The notes beneath the pieces were generated by a model. It searched no databases and had not been told where the DNA came from. It saw only the letters and a program-made list of their open reading frames with translations. A stretch of 64,000 nucleotides of DNA from JAAYDS01 sp012729155 (GTDB taxonomy: Bacteria; Chloroflexota; Anaerolineae; UBA1429), in NCBI GenBank assembly GCA_036774405.1, contig DAIPBO010000001.1:124001-188000 (forward strand), read 5' to 3'. The translations under genes and the position numbers were made by a program. Positions 6,929 to 14,978 of this stretch are shown here, one piece after another. Numbering within the stretch: the stretch's first letter is position 1; each line of letters starts with the position of its first letter.

Positions 6929-8362
6929 ATGAACGAACAGGAGCTTCAGATTCTCGAGCTGCTCTCGCAGGGCAAGCTAACGGTTGAGGAGGCAAACGAG
7001 TTGCTGGCGTCCTTGAAGCGCGAAGGGGCTGCTGACTTGGCCGAGGTGACACCCGATGCGCCGCTTGAGACGAGGCGGTTGACTACTGAGGCCACAGCGC
7101 CATCAGAGCAGTCGCCGCTCTCGCGGCCAAGAGAGACGACGCGCCTCGGCACAGCGTCTGCCGCTGAGCCTGAGGAACCGTCAGAAGGGGCCGAGCCGTT
7201 CGGGCTGGATGATGAGCAGGCAGCACGCCATGAGCAGGCGGCAGAGGATTGGGGTCGTGAGGCAGCGTCGACAGCCGAGTCGGCAGCGCGCTGGGGTGAG
7301 CGGCTGGGCGAGCGTGTCGCCCAGGCCATCGAGCGCCTGATGGACGGCCCTGATGGCCTGGCTACACGGCTCGACCGCGCCTTTGCCAGGTGGGAAGAGG
7401 TCGAGCCAGCCGTGCAAGATACGGTGCGGTCGGCCATGGGCTCTGCACAGGCAGCGGCTGAAGCGGCCGCTCAGGCGGCTACCGAGGCGGTCCGCGATGC
7501 CTTTGAGGGCCTGGACGTAGGCGAGGCCCAGCGTGTACAGGGCAAACGATTGGCTGGTATCGACCTGAGCGGTCGCGATTTGCGCGAAATGGACCTACGC
7601 GGCGCTGACCTGTCACGTGCCAATCTCTCAGAGTGCGATCTCCGTGGCGTCAACCTAAAGGGCGCTAACCTCAATCGTGCCAGGCTGCGTGGCGCTAACC
7701 TTGAGGGCGCCATGCTCAAGCACGCCAACCTCATGGGCGCCGACCTGACAGCCGCCAGGCTCAGAGATGCCGAGGTGACACATGCCAACCTTCATGGCGC
7801 TCGCCTGCAGGGCGTGGTGCTCGACGGGCTCGATCTGTCGCACGTGAACCTGCATGGCGCTAATCTGTCAGGCGCCAGTCTCAAGGGCGTGCCCATGGAC
7901 CACGCCAACCTGCACGGCGCCGCAATGCAGCAGGCCGATCTCAGAGAGGCGGAGTTGTCTCATGCCAACATGGCAGGCGTCGATCTGACCGGCGCCAAGG
8001 TGGGCGGCGCCAGCCTCGAATGGGCCAACCTGATGGGCGCGGCGCTTGCTGAGCTGGACCTGAGCGGCCTGAACCTGGACCACGCCAATCTCGCTGGCGC
8101 GAATCTGCAGGGCGCCAGGCTCGACGAGGCCAACCTGGATCACGCCAACCTGTTAGGTGCGCAACTCTCGGGCGCCAGCCTGCGCGGTGCCAATTGCGAA
8201 CATGCCAATCTCATGGGAGCGATCCTGAAACAGGCCGATTGTCATGAGGCCGACTTTGGCAAGGCCAACCTGGTGGGCGCTGACCTGAGCGGCGCAAACG
8301 TCAGCGGCGCCAACTTTGAAAAGGCCAGCCGCCTGGGCGCGAATATCCCGCCAACTGGCTGA
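6929..8362 (+). CDS. Pentapeptide-repeat protein with N-terminal SHOCT-like hairpin
   Basis: 477 residues, 15 nt after the DUF2089 gene. Residues 1-28 (ELQILELLSQGKLTVEEANELLASL) repeat the C-terminal motif of the upstream protein. Residues 30-200 are acidic, Ala/Glu-rich and probably helical. From about residue 208 to 470 the chain is uninterrupted A(D/N)LxG-type pentapeptides, about 50 of them. These fold as a right-handed quadrilateral beta helix about 13 coils long. Such helices can mimic DNA (MfpA/Qnr) or act as scaffolds, but no residue pattern decides. A register with A-N-L-H/M-G every 20 residues gives a higher-order repeat. A perfect hairpin follows. Confidence 0.88.
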   Translation: MNEQELQILELLSQGKLTVEEANELLASLKREGAADLAEVTPDAPLETRRLTTEATAPSEQSPLSRPRETTRLGTASAAEPEEPSEGAEPFGLDDEQAARHEQAAEDWGREAASTAESAARWGERLGERVAQAIERLMDGPDGLATRLDRAFARWEEVEPAVQDTVRSAMGSAQAAAEAAAQAATEAVRDAFEGLDVGEAQRVQGKRLAGIDLSGRDLREMDLRGADLSRANLSECDLRGVNLKGANLNRARLRGANLEGAMLKHANLMGADLTAARLRDAEVTHANLHGARLQGVVLDGLDLSHVNLHGANLSGASLKGVPMDHANLHGAAMQQADLREAELSHANMAGVDLTGAKVGGASLEWANLMGAALAELDLSGLNLDHANLAGANLQGARLDEANLDHANLLGAQLSGASLRGANCEHANLMGAILKQADCHEADFGKANLVGADLSGANVSGANFEKASRLGANIPPTG

Positions 8363-8378
8363 GGCAAGCCGGCGAACA

Positions 8379-8409
8379 GACGGGCGGCCCCTACCAGGGG
8401 CCGCCCGTC
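8379..8409. terminator. Bidirectional hairpin between pentapeptide gene and pncC
   Basis: Perfect 13-bp stem of GACGGGCGGCCCC and complement with a 5-nt loop. It lies between two convergent genes and probably serves both. Confidence 0.65.
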
Positions 8410-8437
8410 GCATGTCTCAGGGCCTGCCATGGCCGTG

Positions 8438-8941
8438 CTATAGACGTTCGCTCGACAGCAGATCGATGATGAACTCAAGCGCAGCAGCCGCAGTGAGCCA
8501 CTTGTTGCCCTCGCGGTCGCTCTGCCACAGCCGATGTAGCACCTCGTCGCCCTGGGGCGTGGCCAGCCCGATGTAGACGGTGCCTACTGGCTTGGTAGCA
8601 GTGCCGCCCAACGGCCCCGCGATGCCAGTCACAGCCACGCCCACCTCTGCGCCAGTGGCCGCGCAGGCGCCGCGCGCCATCTGCAGGGCCACCGGTGCGC
8701 TGACGGCGCCGTGGGTCGCCAGGTCTTGGGCACTGACGCCCAGCAGCCCTTCTTTGACGCTGTTGGCGTAGGCAATGATGCCGCCCAGATAGTATCCCGA
8801 GCTGCCCGAAACCTGTGTCACCAGGTGCCCGATCAGCCCCCCCGTGCAAGACTCGGCTGTGGCCAGCGTGAGCCCCTGCGCCACCAGCACCTGGCCTACC
8901 GCCACGGCGGCGGCCTCGGCGCGCTGCCTAAGCTCGTACAT
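8438..8941 (-). CDS. pncC: Nicotinamide-nucleotide amidohydrolase (CinA C-terminal domain, PncC)
   Basis: 167 residues, the length of a stand-alone CinA C-terminal domain. It deamidates nicotinamide mononucleotide to nicotinate mononucleotide in pyridine nucleotide salvage. Family marks: TLATAESCTGGLIGHLVT at residues 25-42 with the catalytic Ser, SGSSGYYLGGIIAYAN, and the VGVAVTGIAGPLGG block near 105-118. The N-terminal MoCF/COG1058 domain of full CinA is absent. GGGGAGG precedes the ATG. Its promoter TTGACA-16-TAGAAT is back to back with that of the MFS gene. Confidence 0.92.
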   Translation of the reverse strand: MYELRQRAEAAAVAVGQVLVAQGLTLATAESCTGGLIGHLVTQVSGSSGYYLGGIIAYANSVKEGLLGVSAQDLATHGAVSAPVALQMARGACAATGAEVGVAVTGIAGPLGGTATKPVGTVYIGLATPQGDEVLHRLWQSDREGNKWLTAAAALEFIIDLLSSERL

Positions 8942-8971
8942 GGGCCCCTCCCCGGTCGCCTGTTTGCCCTG

Positions 8972-8999
8972 ATTCTACGGTGCAGCCTGCGTGTGTCAA
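8972..8999 (-). promoter_or_regulatory. Promoter TTGACA-16-TAGAAT of pncC
   Basis: TTGACA at 8999-8994 and TAGAAT at 8977-8972, reverse strand. The -35 is 8 nt from the -35 of the divergent MFS promoter, so both could be controlled by one protein. Confidence 0.65.
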
Positions 9000-9007
9000 C
9001 GCAACGT

Positions 9008-9036
9008 TTGACAGCCACTGCCCCGCTGTCTATGCT
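9008..9036 (+). promoter_or_regulatory. Promoter TTGACA-17-TATGCT of the MFS gene
   Basis: TTGACA at 9008-9013, 17-nt spacer, TATGCT at 9031-9036. It gives a leader of about 23 nt with GAGGTG. Confidence 0.65.
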
Positions 9037-9065
9037 GCGCCGGATCCCATCCCCGAGGTGCCGCG

Positions 9066-10277
9066 ATGCGCGACAAGGCGCTGCGCGTGATCTGGACCCT
9101 GACTGGCTGCACAGCTTTGGCGCTCCTGGGCGATGCCACGCTCTACGCCGTGTTGCCCACCAACTATGCCGCTGTGGGGGTCACAGCCATGCAGGTGGGC
9201 TGGTTGTTGAGCATCAACCGTTTGGCGCGCATCCCGATCAACTTGCTGTCGGGCCGCTTGTGCACTCACTGGGGGGCGCGCTGGCCCTATATCGTTGGCG
9301 TTGGTGTGGGGGCGCTGTCGACGGTGGGCTATGCCCTGGCGAATGGCTTTGCGCCGCTGCTGGCCCTGCGCGCTCTCTGGGGCGTCTCGTGGGCGCTCCT
9401 GGTGGTGGCGGCCAACACGCTGGTGCTCCAGGTGAGCACCGAGGCCAACCGCGGGCGCAACTCGGGCATCTACACGCCCTATTCCTTCTTTGGGGGCGCC
9501 CTAGGGGCGGTATTGGGTGGCGTGTTGGTCGATCATCTGGGCTTTCGACCGGCCATGGCGATTCTCGGAGCGCTGACTGGCATTGGTTGTGCCTTGGCGT
9601 TGACCTTGCCTCACGTCGATCCGCCGGTACGCACGAGGCCGGCGCGCACCTTTCGTTGGGACGATCTGCGCGGGCTCGACCGACGGCTGGTGCTGGTGCT
9701 CGGCACCATCTTTGTGCACCGCCTCTTTTTCGCCGGCGTATTCTACGCGACCTTTGGTTACTATCTCCGCTCCCGCCTGCCCAACGGTGTAGCGTTGGGT
9801 GTCTGGGTCATGGGCGGCGCCACGCTCACCTCGGTGCTGTTGTGGCTCAAGGACCTGGTCACGGTGACGGCCGGCCCCACGTTGGGACGCCTCTCTGATC
9901 GGCTGCAAGACCGCCCTCTGGTGCTGGCCCTCTCACTGGGGTGCGGCGTGGCGGGTCTTTTGCTGCTGGCCTTCGGCGGCCACATCCTGTCGGTGCTCGT
10001 CTCGGTGGCACTGGTGGCCGTGGCCTACGGCATGCTACCGCCGCTGTTGGTGGCGTGGGTGGGAGACATCACCCTGGCCGAGCGCCGCAGCAGTGTCTTG
10101 GGCGTCTTTCAGGCAATGGGAGACCTGGGCTCGGGCCTGGGGCCGCTCTTTGCCTACCGTCTGGTCGAATCGGTCGATATTGGCGTGGTCTATGGGGTGT
10201 GCGCCGTGCTGCTACTGTTGCTGGTGCTGCCCATCCTGAGGGCACGGCAGCACACTGCGGTCAGCAGCGGCGTTTGA
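9066..10277 (+). CDS. MFS transporter
   Basis: 403 residues with about 12 membrane helices in two halves separated by a charged loop near residues 180-205. RLARIPINLLSGRL, then a basic turn after helix 2, and the later GPTLGRLSDRLQDRP repeat give the MFS loop 2-3 and loop 8-9 signature (G..aDr.g.r). The weak substrate pocket markers do not allow a substrate call; drug or sugar efflux are both possible. GAGGTG precedes the ATG. Monocistronic, convergent with argJ and 18 nt from its stop. Confidence 0.82.
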   Translation: MRDKALRVIWTLTGCTALALLGDATLYAVLPTNYAAVGVTAMQVGWLLSINRLARIPINLLSGRLCTHWGARWPYIVGVGVGALSTVGYALANGFAPLLALRALWGVSWALLVVAANTLVLQVSTEANRGRNSGIYTPYSFFGGALGAVLGGVLVDHLGFRPAMAILGALTGIGCALALTLPHVDPPVRTRPARTFRWDDLRGLDRRLVLVLGTIFVHRLFFAGVFYATFGYYLRSRLPNGVALGVWVMGGATLTSVLLWLKDLVTVTAGPTLGRLSDRLQDRPLVLALSLGCGVAGLLLLAFGGHILSVLVSVALVAVAYGMLPPLLVAWVGDITLAERRSSVLGVFQAMGDLGSGLGPLFAYRLVESVDIGVVYGVCAVLLLLLVLPILRARQHTAVSSGV

Positions 10278-10295
10278 CCGCCCCCAAGCTCGGCC

Positions 10296-11531
10296 CTAGG
10301 TGCGATAGTGGGCGTTGATGCTCACGTAATCGTGCGAGAGGTCGCTGGTCCAGACGGTGGCAGCGCTCTCGCCATGGCCCAGGTCGACCACGATCGTGAT
10401 GTCGCTCTGTTCGAGAATCTCGCTCGCACGTGTCTCGTCGAGGTCATAGGGCTCGCCGGCTCGCACCAGCTGCAGATCGCCCAACCAGAGTGAGACTTTG
10501 GTCGCGTCGAGCGTGATGCCGCTATAGCCCACTGCGCAGAGAATGCGCCCCCAGTTGGCGTCACGGCCATAGATCGCCGTCTTGACCAAAGACGAGGTGG
10601 CCACCGACATGGCGGCCTGTTTGGCCTCTTCGCGGCTGCGTGCCCCTTGGACGGTGATCTCGATAAAGCGGGTAGCGCCCTCGCCATCGCGAGCGATGTC
10701 TTTGGCCAACTCGACCAGCAGGGTGGTGAGCCCGGCGCGAAAGGCCATATAGGTCTCTTGCGACGCTTCTTCGATCAACGACATGCTAGCCATGCCATTG
10801 CAGAGCAGCAACGCTGTATCGTTAGTTGAGGTATCGCCATCGATGGTAACCATGTTGAGCGACGCATCGACCGCCTCGCGCAAGGCTGCCTGGGCCAGCA
10901 CAGGCGCCACAGGCGCATCGCAGGTGAGGGTGCACAGCAAAGTGGCCATGTTGGGGTGGATCATCCCCGAGCCCTTGGCCATGCCGGCCAGCGTAAAGCC
11001 CGTGCCGTTGTCTAGCCGTACGTGCAGGGCATGCTCTTTGGGGCGAGTGTCGGTGGTCATGATGGCGCGCGCCGCTTCATGGCCTGCTGCAACGTCGGCG
11101 CCGAGCGCAGCGGCGGCGGCCTGCACCCCGGCGGCGATCTTGTCCATCGGCAGTTGCTGTCCGATCACCCCGGTAGACATGACCATCATCGAGTCTGCCT
11201 CACAGCCTGTGGCTTGCTCGGCCAGTGCTGCCATTTGCGCGGCGTTTTGCTCGCCCTGGGTGCCGGTGCAGGCATTGGCCACGCCCGCGTTGATGGCTAC
11301 GCCACGCAGGCCGACGGGGTTCTTGGCGACGAGCTCTTGGTCGTACAGCACGGGGGCTGCCTTGAACAGGTTGGTGGTGAACACCGCTGCCGCCACGCAG
11401 GGGCTCAACGAAACGACCAGCGCGAGATCGGGCGCGCCGCTTTTCTTGAGGCCGCAGGGTACGCCTGCTGCCTTGAAACCAGGAACGCTGGTGATGCTGC
11501 CCTCGGTGATCGTCTCCAGAGTCCACGCCAT
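10296..11531 (-). CDS. argJ: Bifunctional ornithine acetyltransferase/N-acetylglutamate synthase
   Basis: ArgJ moves the acetyl group of N-acetylornithine to glutamate in cyclic arginine synthesis; some also use acetyl-CoA. 411 residues from the ATG at 11531, which has GGGAGG at 8 nt; the open TTG 15 nt upstream is less likely. The self-cleavage site is clear: KGSGMIHPNMATLL with cleavage before the Thr, giving alpha and beta chains. TIDGDTSTNDT follows at about residue 230. The C-terminus (HDYVSINAHYRT) is the usual one. No other arg gene is in the window. Promoter TTGACA-17-TAGACT at 11590-11562. Confidence 0.95.
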   Translation of the reverse strand: MAWTLETITEGSITSVPGFKAAGVPCGLKKSGAPDLALVVSLSPCVAAAVFTTNLFKAAPVLYDQELVAKNPVGLRGVAINAGVANACTGTQGEQNAAQMAALAEQATGCEADSMMVMSTGVIGQQLPMDKIAAGVQAAAAALGADVAAGHEAARAIMTTDTRPKEHALHVRLDNGTGFTLAGMAKGSGMIHPNMATLLCTLTCDAPVAPVLAQAALREAVDASLNMVTIDGDTSTNDTALLLCNGMASMSLIEEASQETYMAFRAGLTTLLVELAKDIARDGEGATRFIEITVQGARSREEAKQAAMSVATSSLVKTAIYGRDANWGRILCAVGYSGITLDATKVSLWLGDLQLVRAGEPYDLDETRASEILEQSDITIVVDLGHGESAATVWTSDLSHDYVSINAHYRT

Positions 11532-11561
11532 GTATGCGCCTCCCAAAAGCCACTTGCGGCA

Positions 11562-11590
11562 AGTCTAGGCAGGCCGCGGTGCCCTGTCAA
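11562..11590 (-). promoter_or_regulatory. Promoter TTGACA-17-TAGACT of argJ
   Basis: TTGACA at 11590-11585, 17-nt spacer, TAGACT at 11567-11562 on the reverse strand. Confidence 0.6.
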
Positions 11591-11608
11591 TATCGCGGCG
11601 CTCACCGC

Positions 11609-11636
11609 TTGCCGGTCAGTCGCACAGGCCTATAAT
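11609..11636 (+). promoter_or_regulatory. Promoter TTGCCG-16-TATAAT
   Basis: TTGCCG at 11609-11614 and TATAAT at 11631-11636 serve the flavoprotein gene at 11667, with a short leader containing GAGGTGG. Confidence 0.6.
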
Positions 11637-11666
11637 GCGCCCAGCGTGAGCCCCCTGAGGTGGACG

Positions 11667-12446
11667 ATGCCCAAACATGTGATTGCTCTGCTTGCCTCTC
11701 GTCAGAAGCGGAATACCTACGGCCTCTTGAGCCAGGTGCAGGCGCTTTTGTCTGAGCAGGATATTCTCGTCAAGATCGTCAATCTGCACGATGTCGATCT
11801 GCATGACTGCCTCGGCGGCCTGCATTGCCTCGAGAAAGGCGGCTGCGTCTGGCAAGATGGGTTTTCGCCACTGTGGGATGAGATCGAGGCGGCAGACGGC
11901 CTCATCCTGGCCTCTCCAGTGTATGTAGCCAACTATGGGGCCACGCTCAAGCGCTGGGTAGATCGTGCCTTTGTGTATGTACACAGGCCGGTGTTGGCCG
12001 GCAAGCCGGTGCTGGCGGTGTGCACCACCGGTGGCGCCTATCTGGCGACTGTCTGCCGGCAACTCCTCAACGTCGGAGAGATGATGGGTATGCGTCGCGC
12101 TGGCGCAGTGGCTCGCAGCAGCATGAGCCTCGCCAAGCCAGTGAAGCCAGGCGAGTTGCGCCGTTTCGTCCGCGCTGTGCATCGTGGGCCGCTGGGGCAG
12201 AGCCCGACTCTGACTCAGGTGGTCACGTTCTTCGGCGCCAAGCTCGTTTCTAGCTTTTCGCCCGTAGATCAAGCTTTTGGCGAGAGCGCAACTGGGACCG
12301 CATGCTCTACGTGCACGAGCAGACGCTGGGCTGGAAGCGCCCCATCGCTTGGCTGTTGGATCGACTGCTACTGCCGCTCGTCAGGAAGGCGTTCTAGCTT
12401 GGCGCCGAGGGCGCAAGCTTTGGTGAGTCTCGGCTCGCGCCTATAA
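11667..12446 (+). CDS. Iron-sulfur-flavoprotein-like NAD(P)H-dependent FMN reductase, frameshifted near its 3' end
   Basis: Flavodoxin-fold oxidoreductase: beta strand HVIALLASRQKRNTYGLL binds FMN phosphate, and Cys residues at CLGGLHCLEKGGC (about 51-63) resemble the iron-sulfur flavoprotein cluster region. LASPVYVANYGATLKRWVDR and CTTGGAY are also family blocks. As the bases stand the frame runs to 12446, but after residue 203 the peptide turns into Ser/Cys/Arg-rich nonsense. The -1 frame from TGG at 12278 gives 39 sensible residues (WRERNWDRMLYVHEQTLGWK...) and stops at 12397. One base is missing from, or slips at, the T4 run 12275-12278. The nominal stop also falls inside the next promoter. 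Confidence 0.75.
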   Translation: MPKHVIALLASRQKRNTYGLLSQVQALLSEQDILVKIVNLHDVDLHDCLGGLHCLEKGGCVWQDGFSPLWDEIEAADGLILASPVYVANYGATLKRWVDRAFVYVHRPVLAGKPVLAVCTTGGAYLATVCRQLLNVGEMMGMRRAGAVARSSMSLAKPVKPGELRRFVRAVHRGPLGQSPTLTQVVTFFGAKLVSSFSPVDQAFGESATGTACSTCTSRRWAGSAPSLGCWIDCYCRSSGRRSSLAPRAQALVSLGSRL

Positions 12447-12453
12447 TGCGCCC
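12419..12453 (+). promoter_or_regulatory. Leaderless promoter TATAAT-GCGCCC-ATG
   Basis: TATAAT at 12442-12447 ends 6 nt before ATG 12454. A weak TTTGGT is at 12419-12424 with a 17-nt spacer. No Shine-Dalgarno precedes the ATG. Confidence 0.65.
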
Positions 12454-13296
12454 ATGATCGCTCTCCTGGTTGCCACTCTGTTTTCCGCCGCCTTTGGCCT
12501 TGTGCTGCGCTGGGCACAACAGCGTCGGTGTAACGTGTTCGCCGTCGGCCTTGTCAACTATGTCATCGCCACCCTGTACCAGGCGGCGCAGCTGGGCATG
12601 GCGGGCCCTCTCGAGCAGGTGACCCCCGTAACGGTGTGGCTGGGCGCCATCGTTGGCGTCATCTACGCACTCAACTTTGGCATCTTTGGCCCCCTGATCG
12701 CCAAACGCGGCGTGGCCATTACCACCGCCATCGTGCGCCTGGCGGTGATTGTGCCCATCGTGGGCGCCATTGTGCTCTGGCGCGAGGCACCTCTGGCCAT
12801 CCAGTATGTTGGCATCGCCTTGACGCTGGTGGCCATGCCGCTCATCACGCTCAAACCCAACGTCCCCGGTACGATAGAGGGCAGCGCTGTGCCACTTTTG
12901 GTTGCCATGTTCATTGGCAATGGGCTCTCCATGCTGCTCTTTCAGGCCTATGAGAACCTCTCGCTACCCGGCGAGGATGCTCTGTTCCTGGCTTGCCTGT
13001 TTGGCGCTGCAATGGTGGTTACCGCCATCGCCTGGCGGTTGCGTCCCAAGGGCAGTTCGCGTCGAGATCTCTTCCCCGGCGTCGTTCTGGGGCTCACCAA
13101 CGCGCTGGCAAATGTCGCGCTGCTCGAGTCGATGCACCAGTTGCCCGGCGTGATCGTGTTTCCCTTCTATAGCGCCGTGGGTCTGGTGATAGCCGTCGTG
13201 GCAGCGCGCCTTTTGTGGGGTGAGCGCATCTCGCGACGCGAGACCCTGGGCCTGGGCCTGGCCATCATTGCCGTAGCGCTCGTGAACATCGGCTAA
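12454..13296 (+). CDS. EamA/DMT family transporter
   Basis: 280 residues and ten predicted membrane helices in two repeats of five, as in the drug/metabolite transporter superfamily. The first repeat is about 1-130, with ALNFGIFGPLIAKRGVAITTAIVRLAVIVPIVGAI as the conserved helix 3-4 region. The second is about 145-280, ending LLWGERISRRETLGLGLAIIAVALVNIG, the typical EamA end. It starts on a leaderless ATG. The substrate is unknown. It overlaps nothing and lies just after the damaged flavoprotein gene. Confidence 0.8.
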   Translation: MIALLVATLFSAAFGLVLRWAQQRRCNVFAVGLVNYVIATLYQAAQLGMAGPLEQVTPVTVWLGAIVGVIYALNFGIFGPLIAKRGVAITTAIVRLAVIVPIVGAIVLWREAPLAIQYVGIALTLVAMPLITLKPNVPGTIEGSAVPLLVAMFIGNGLSMLLFQAYENLSLPGEDALFLACLFGAAMVVTAIAWRLRPKGSSRRDLFPGVVLGLTNALANVALLESMHQLPGVIVFPFYSAVGLVIAVVAARLLWGERISRRETLGLGLAIIAVALVNIG

Positions 13297-13331
13297 CGAT
13301 GGCCTGTGGCTACACGGGGCGCCCGCTGCGC

Positions 13332-13360
13332 TTGACGGCGTAGCTGGCCGCCGATATGCT
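13332..13360 (+). promoter_or_regulatory. Promoter TTGACG-17-TATGCT of ppk2
   Basis: TTGACG at 13332-13337, 17-nt spacer, TATGCT at 13355-13360. The leader is about 37 nt and contains GAGGTG. Confidence 0.6.
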
Positions 13361-13403
13361 GTTGTGCAGCGATCGTTCGCCCACGCACAGCGAGGTGCAC
13401 GAG

Positions 13404-14246
13404 ATGGCCAAGGGCAAAGAGGTGGCGCCGGACGAGTCCTCTCTCAGCGCTCAGCAGGTCATTCGGCTCGACAAAAAGACGTATGAGGCCGAGTTGCAGC
13501 GCCTGCACGTCGAGTTGGTCAAGCTACAGTACTGGATCAAGGACCAGGGCCTCAGGGTGGTGGTGCTCTTTGAGGGGCGCGACGCTGCCGGTAAGGGTGG
13601 TGTCATCAAACGCATCACCGAGCCGCTCAACCCGCGCAACGTGCGCGTTGTGGCTCTTGCGGTGCCCACCGAGCGCGAGGCTTCTCAATGGTATTTCCAG
13701 CGGTACGTCGCGCAGCTGCCGGCCGCAGGTGAGATGGTGCTCTTTGACCGCTCCTGGTACAACCGAGCTGGCGTCGAACGAGTGATGGGCTTTTGCACCG
13801 AAGAGCAGTATCAAGAGTTCCTACGCTCTTGCCCCGAGTTTGAGCGCATGTTGATCCGCGCGGGCATCATCCTGATAAAGTACTGGTTCTCGGTCAGCGA
13901 TGACGAGCAAGAGCGGCGCTTTCGCGAGCGCATCCAAGACCCCACCAAGCGATGGAAGCTCAGCCCCATGGATCTTGAGAGCCGCACCCGCTGGATCGAG
14001 TACTCGAAAGCCAAAGACGAGATGTTCAAGTTTACTGACACCAAGCAGTCGCCCTGGTACGTGGTCAATGCCGACGACAAGCGCAGTGCGCGGCTCAACT
14101 GTATGGCGCACCTGCTGTCGATGATCCCCTATCAAGACCTCACGCCTGACGCTATCGAACTGCCGCCCCGCCAGCGAGATACAGGCTATGTGCGGCCGCC
14201 CATCGAATATCAAACCTTTGTGCCCGAGTTGTACGTGCCCCGCTGA
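13404..14246 (+). CDS. ppk2: Polyphosphate kinase 2 family protein
   Basis: PPK2 enzymes move phosphate between polyphosphate and nucleotides, mostly making ATP/GTP from ADP/GDP or AMP. 280 residues from ATG 13404, chosen for GAGGTG at 8 nt; the frame is open 48 nt upstream. Walker A is GRDAAGKGG at about residues 56-64. The lid region and Walker B DRSWYNRAGVERVMGF are near 115-130. The Arg-rich lid is present (RRFRERIQDPTKRWKLSPMD). The length fits a one-domain PPK2. Class (ADP versus AMP preference) is not decided here. Monocistronic. Confidence 0.92.
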   Translation: MAKGKEVAPDESSLSAQQVIRLDKKTYEAELQRLHVELVKLQYWIKDQGLRVVVLFEGRDAAGKGGVIKRITEPLNPRNVRVVALAVPTEREASQWYFQRYVAQLPAAGEMVLFDRSWYNRAGVERVMGFCTEEQYQEFLRSCPEFERMLIRAGIILIKYWFSVSDDEQERRFRERIQDPTKRWKLSPMDLESRTRWIEYSKAKDEMFKFTDTKQSPWYVVNADDKRSARLNCMAHLLSMIPYQDLTPDAIELPPRQRDTGYVRPPIEYQTFVPELYVPR

Positions 14247-14268
14247 TGGCCGCTGGCTCAAACAAAAA

Positions 14269-14290
14269 GGCCGCCGGCTAGCCGGCGGCC
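14269..14290 (-). terminator. Intrinsic terminator of the DUF4013 gene
   Basis: A perfect 22-nt palindrome. On the reverse strand it is followed by TTTTTGTTTG, so it terminates the DUF4013 transcript. It also lies 22 nt after the ppk2 stop. Confidence 0.8.
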
Positions 14291-14311
14291 TGGATGCGCA
14301 AGCGCAGGACC

Positions 14312-14890
14312 CTAGACTTCGGTGCCTGTCTCGATGACGGTTCGACCGATAAGGTTGGCCGTGGCCACGCAGAGCCAGGGCGTCGTTACCAGAATACCGA
14401 TGCCGCAAGCGATGCTGCCCACCAGCGAGGCCACAAAACTGGCCGCCCAGATGATCACCGCGGTGATGATCCACTGGTTCAGGTGGGGGTTGAGCAGGTT
14501 CCACGAGTTGACGGGGTTGATCGCTCGCACAAAGTCGCCGGTCTGTGCCAGGATGATGAACGCGCCGATGATCAAGAACGCCACGGGGATGGAGGCGATG
14601 ACGCCGAGCGGATCCCAGATGGCGCCGAGGATGGCCACGGGGATGTACCATGCGATGGTCACGCCCGCGAACTTGAGCCCGTCAGCCAGAAAGGCGGTCC
14701 AGCCCTCCCAGCCTGGGAGCTTTTCATCTGCGCCCTGAATGACACGGCGGTAGGCTTCCATCGCCCAACCCGCCAGCGCCAGGCCGCCCACCACGAGAAA
14801 GCTCAGGAAGGCTGCCAGAGCACCCAGACCGATCTTCTGGACCCACTTTTCGTCTCTGGTGACAAAGGTTACTGATTCGACATAGTCCAT
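14312..14890 (-). CDS. DUF4013 family membrane protein (second copy of a tandem pair)
   Basis: 192 residues. It begins MDYVESVTFVTRDEKWVQKIGLG, the standard DUF4013 opening, with an amphipathic helix, then a membrane helix at about 25-45. LPGWE precedes the next helices, and GAFIILAQTGDFVRAINPVNSWNL is the family core, near residue 105. Five or six membrane helices in all. The function of the family is unknown. GGAGGG precedes the ATG. It is 88 nt from, and clearly paralogous to, the next gene upstream, so the pair arose by tandem duplication. A strong terminator follows. Confidence 0.85.
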   Translation of the reverse strand: MDYVESVTFVTRDEKWVQKIGLGALAAFLSFLVVGGLALAGWAMEAYRRVIQGADEKLPGWEGWTAFLADGLKFAGVTIAWYIPVAILGAIWDPLGVIASIPVAFLIIGAFIILAQTGDFVRAINPVNSWNLLNPHLNQWIITAVIIWAASFVASLVGSIACGIGILVTTPWLCVATANLIGRTVIETGTEV

Positions 14891-14978
14891 CTGGATCCCT
14901 CCTCAGAGTCTGTCGCGGACCGTGCCGCACTGCCCAAAACTGCTGGATAGTACACTGTACGCCATCAGAGCGCAAGCG

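Noticed and set aside
7471..8413. Several reverse-strand frames across the pentapeptide repeats
   Set aside because: They mirror the 15-nt repeat period (for example ...VGVVQVQA...) and have no ribosome sites.
11022..11666. Upstream extension of the flavoprotein frame into argJ
   Set aside because: The conserved FMN-binding start is at 11667 with its own TATAAT and ribosome site; the extension is antisense to argJ.
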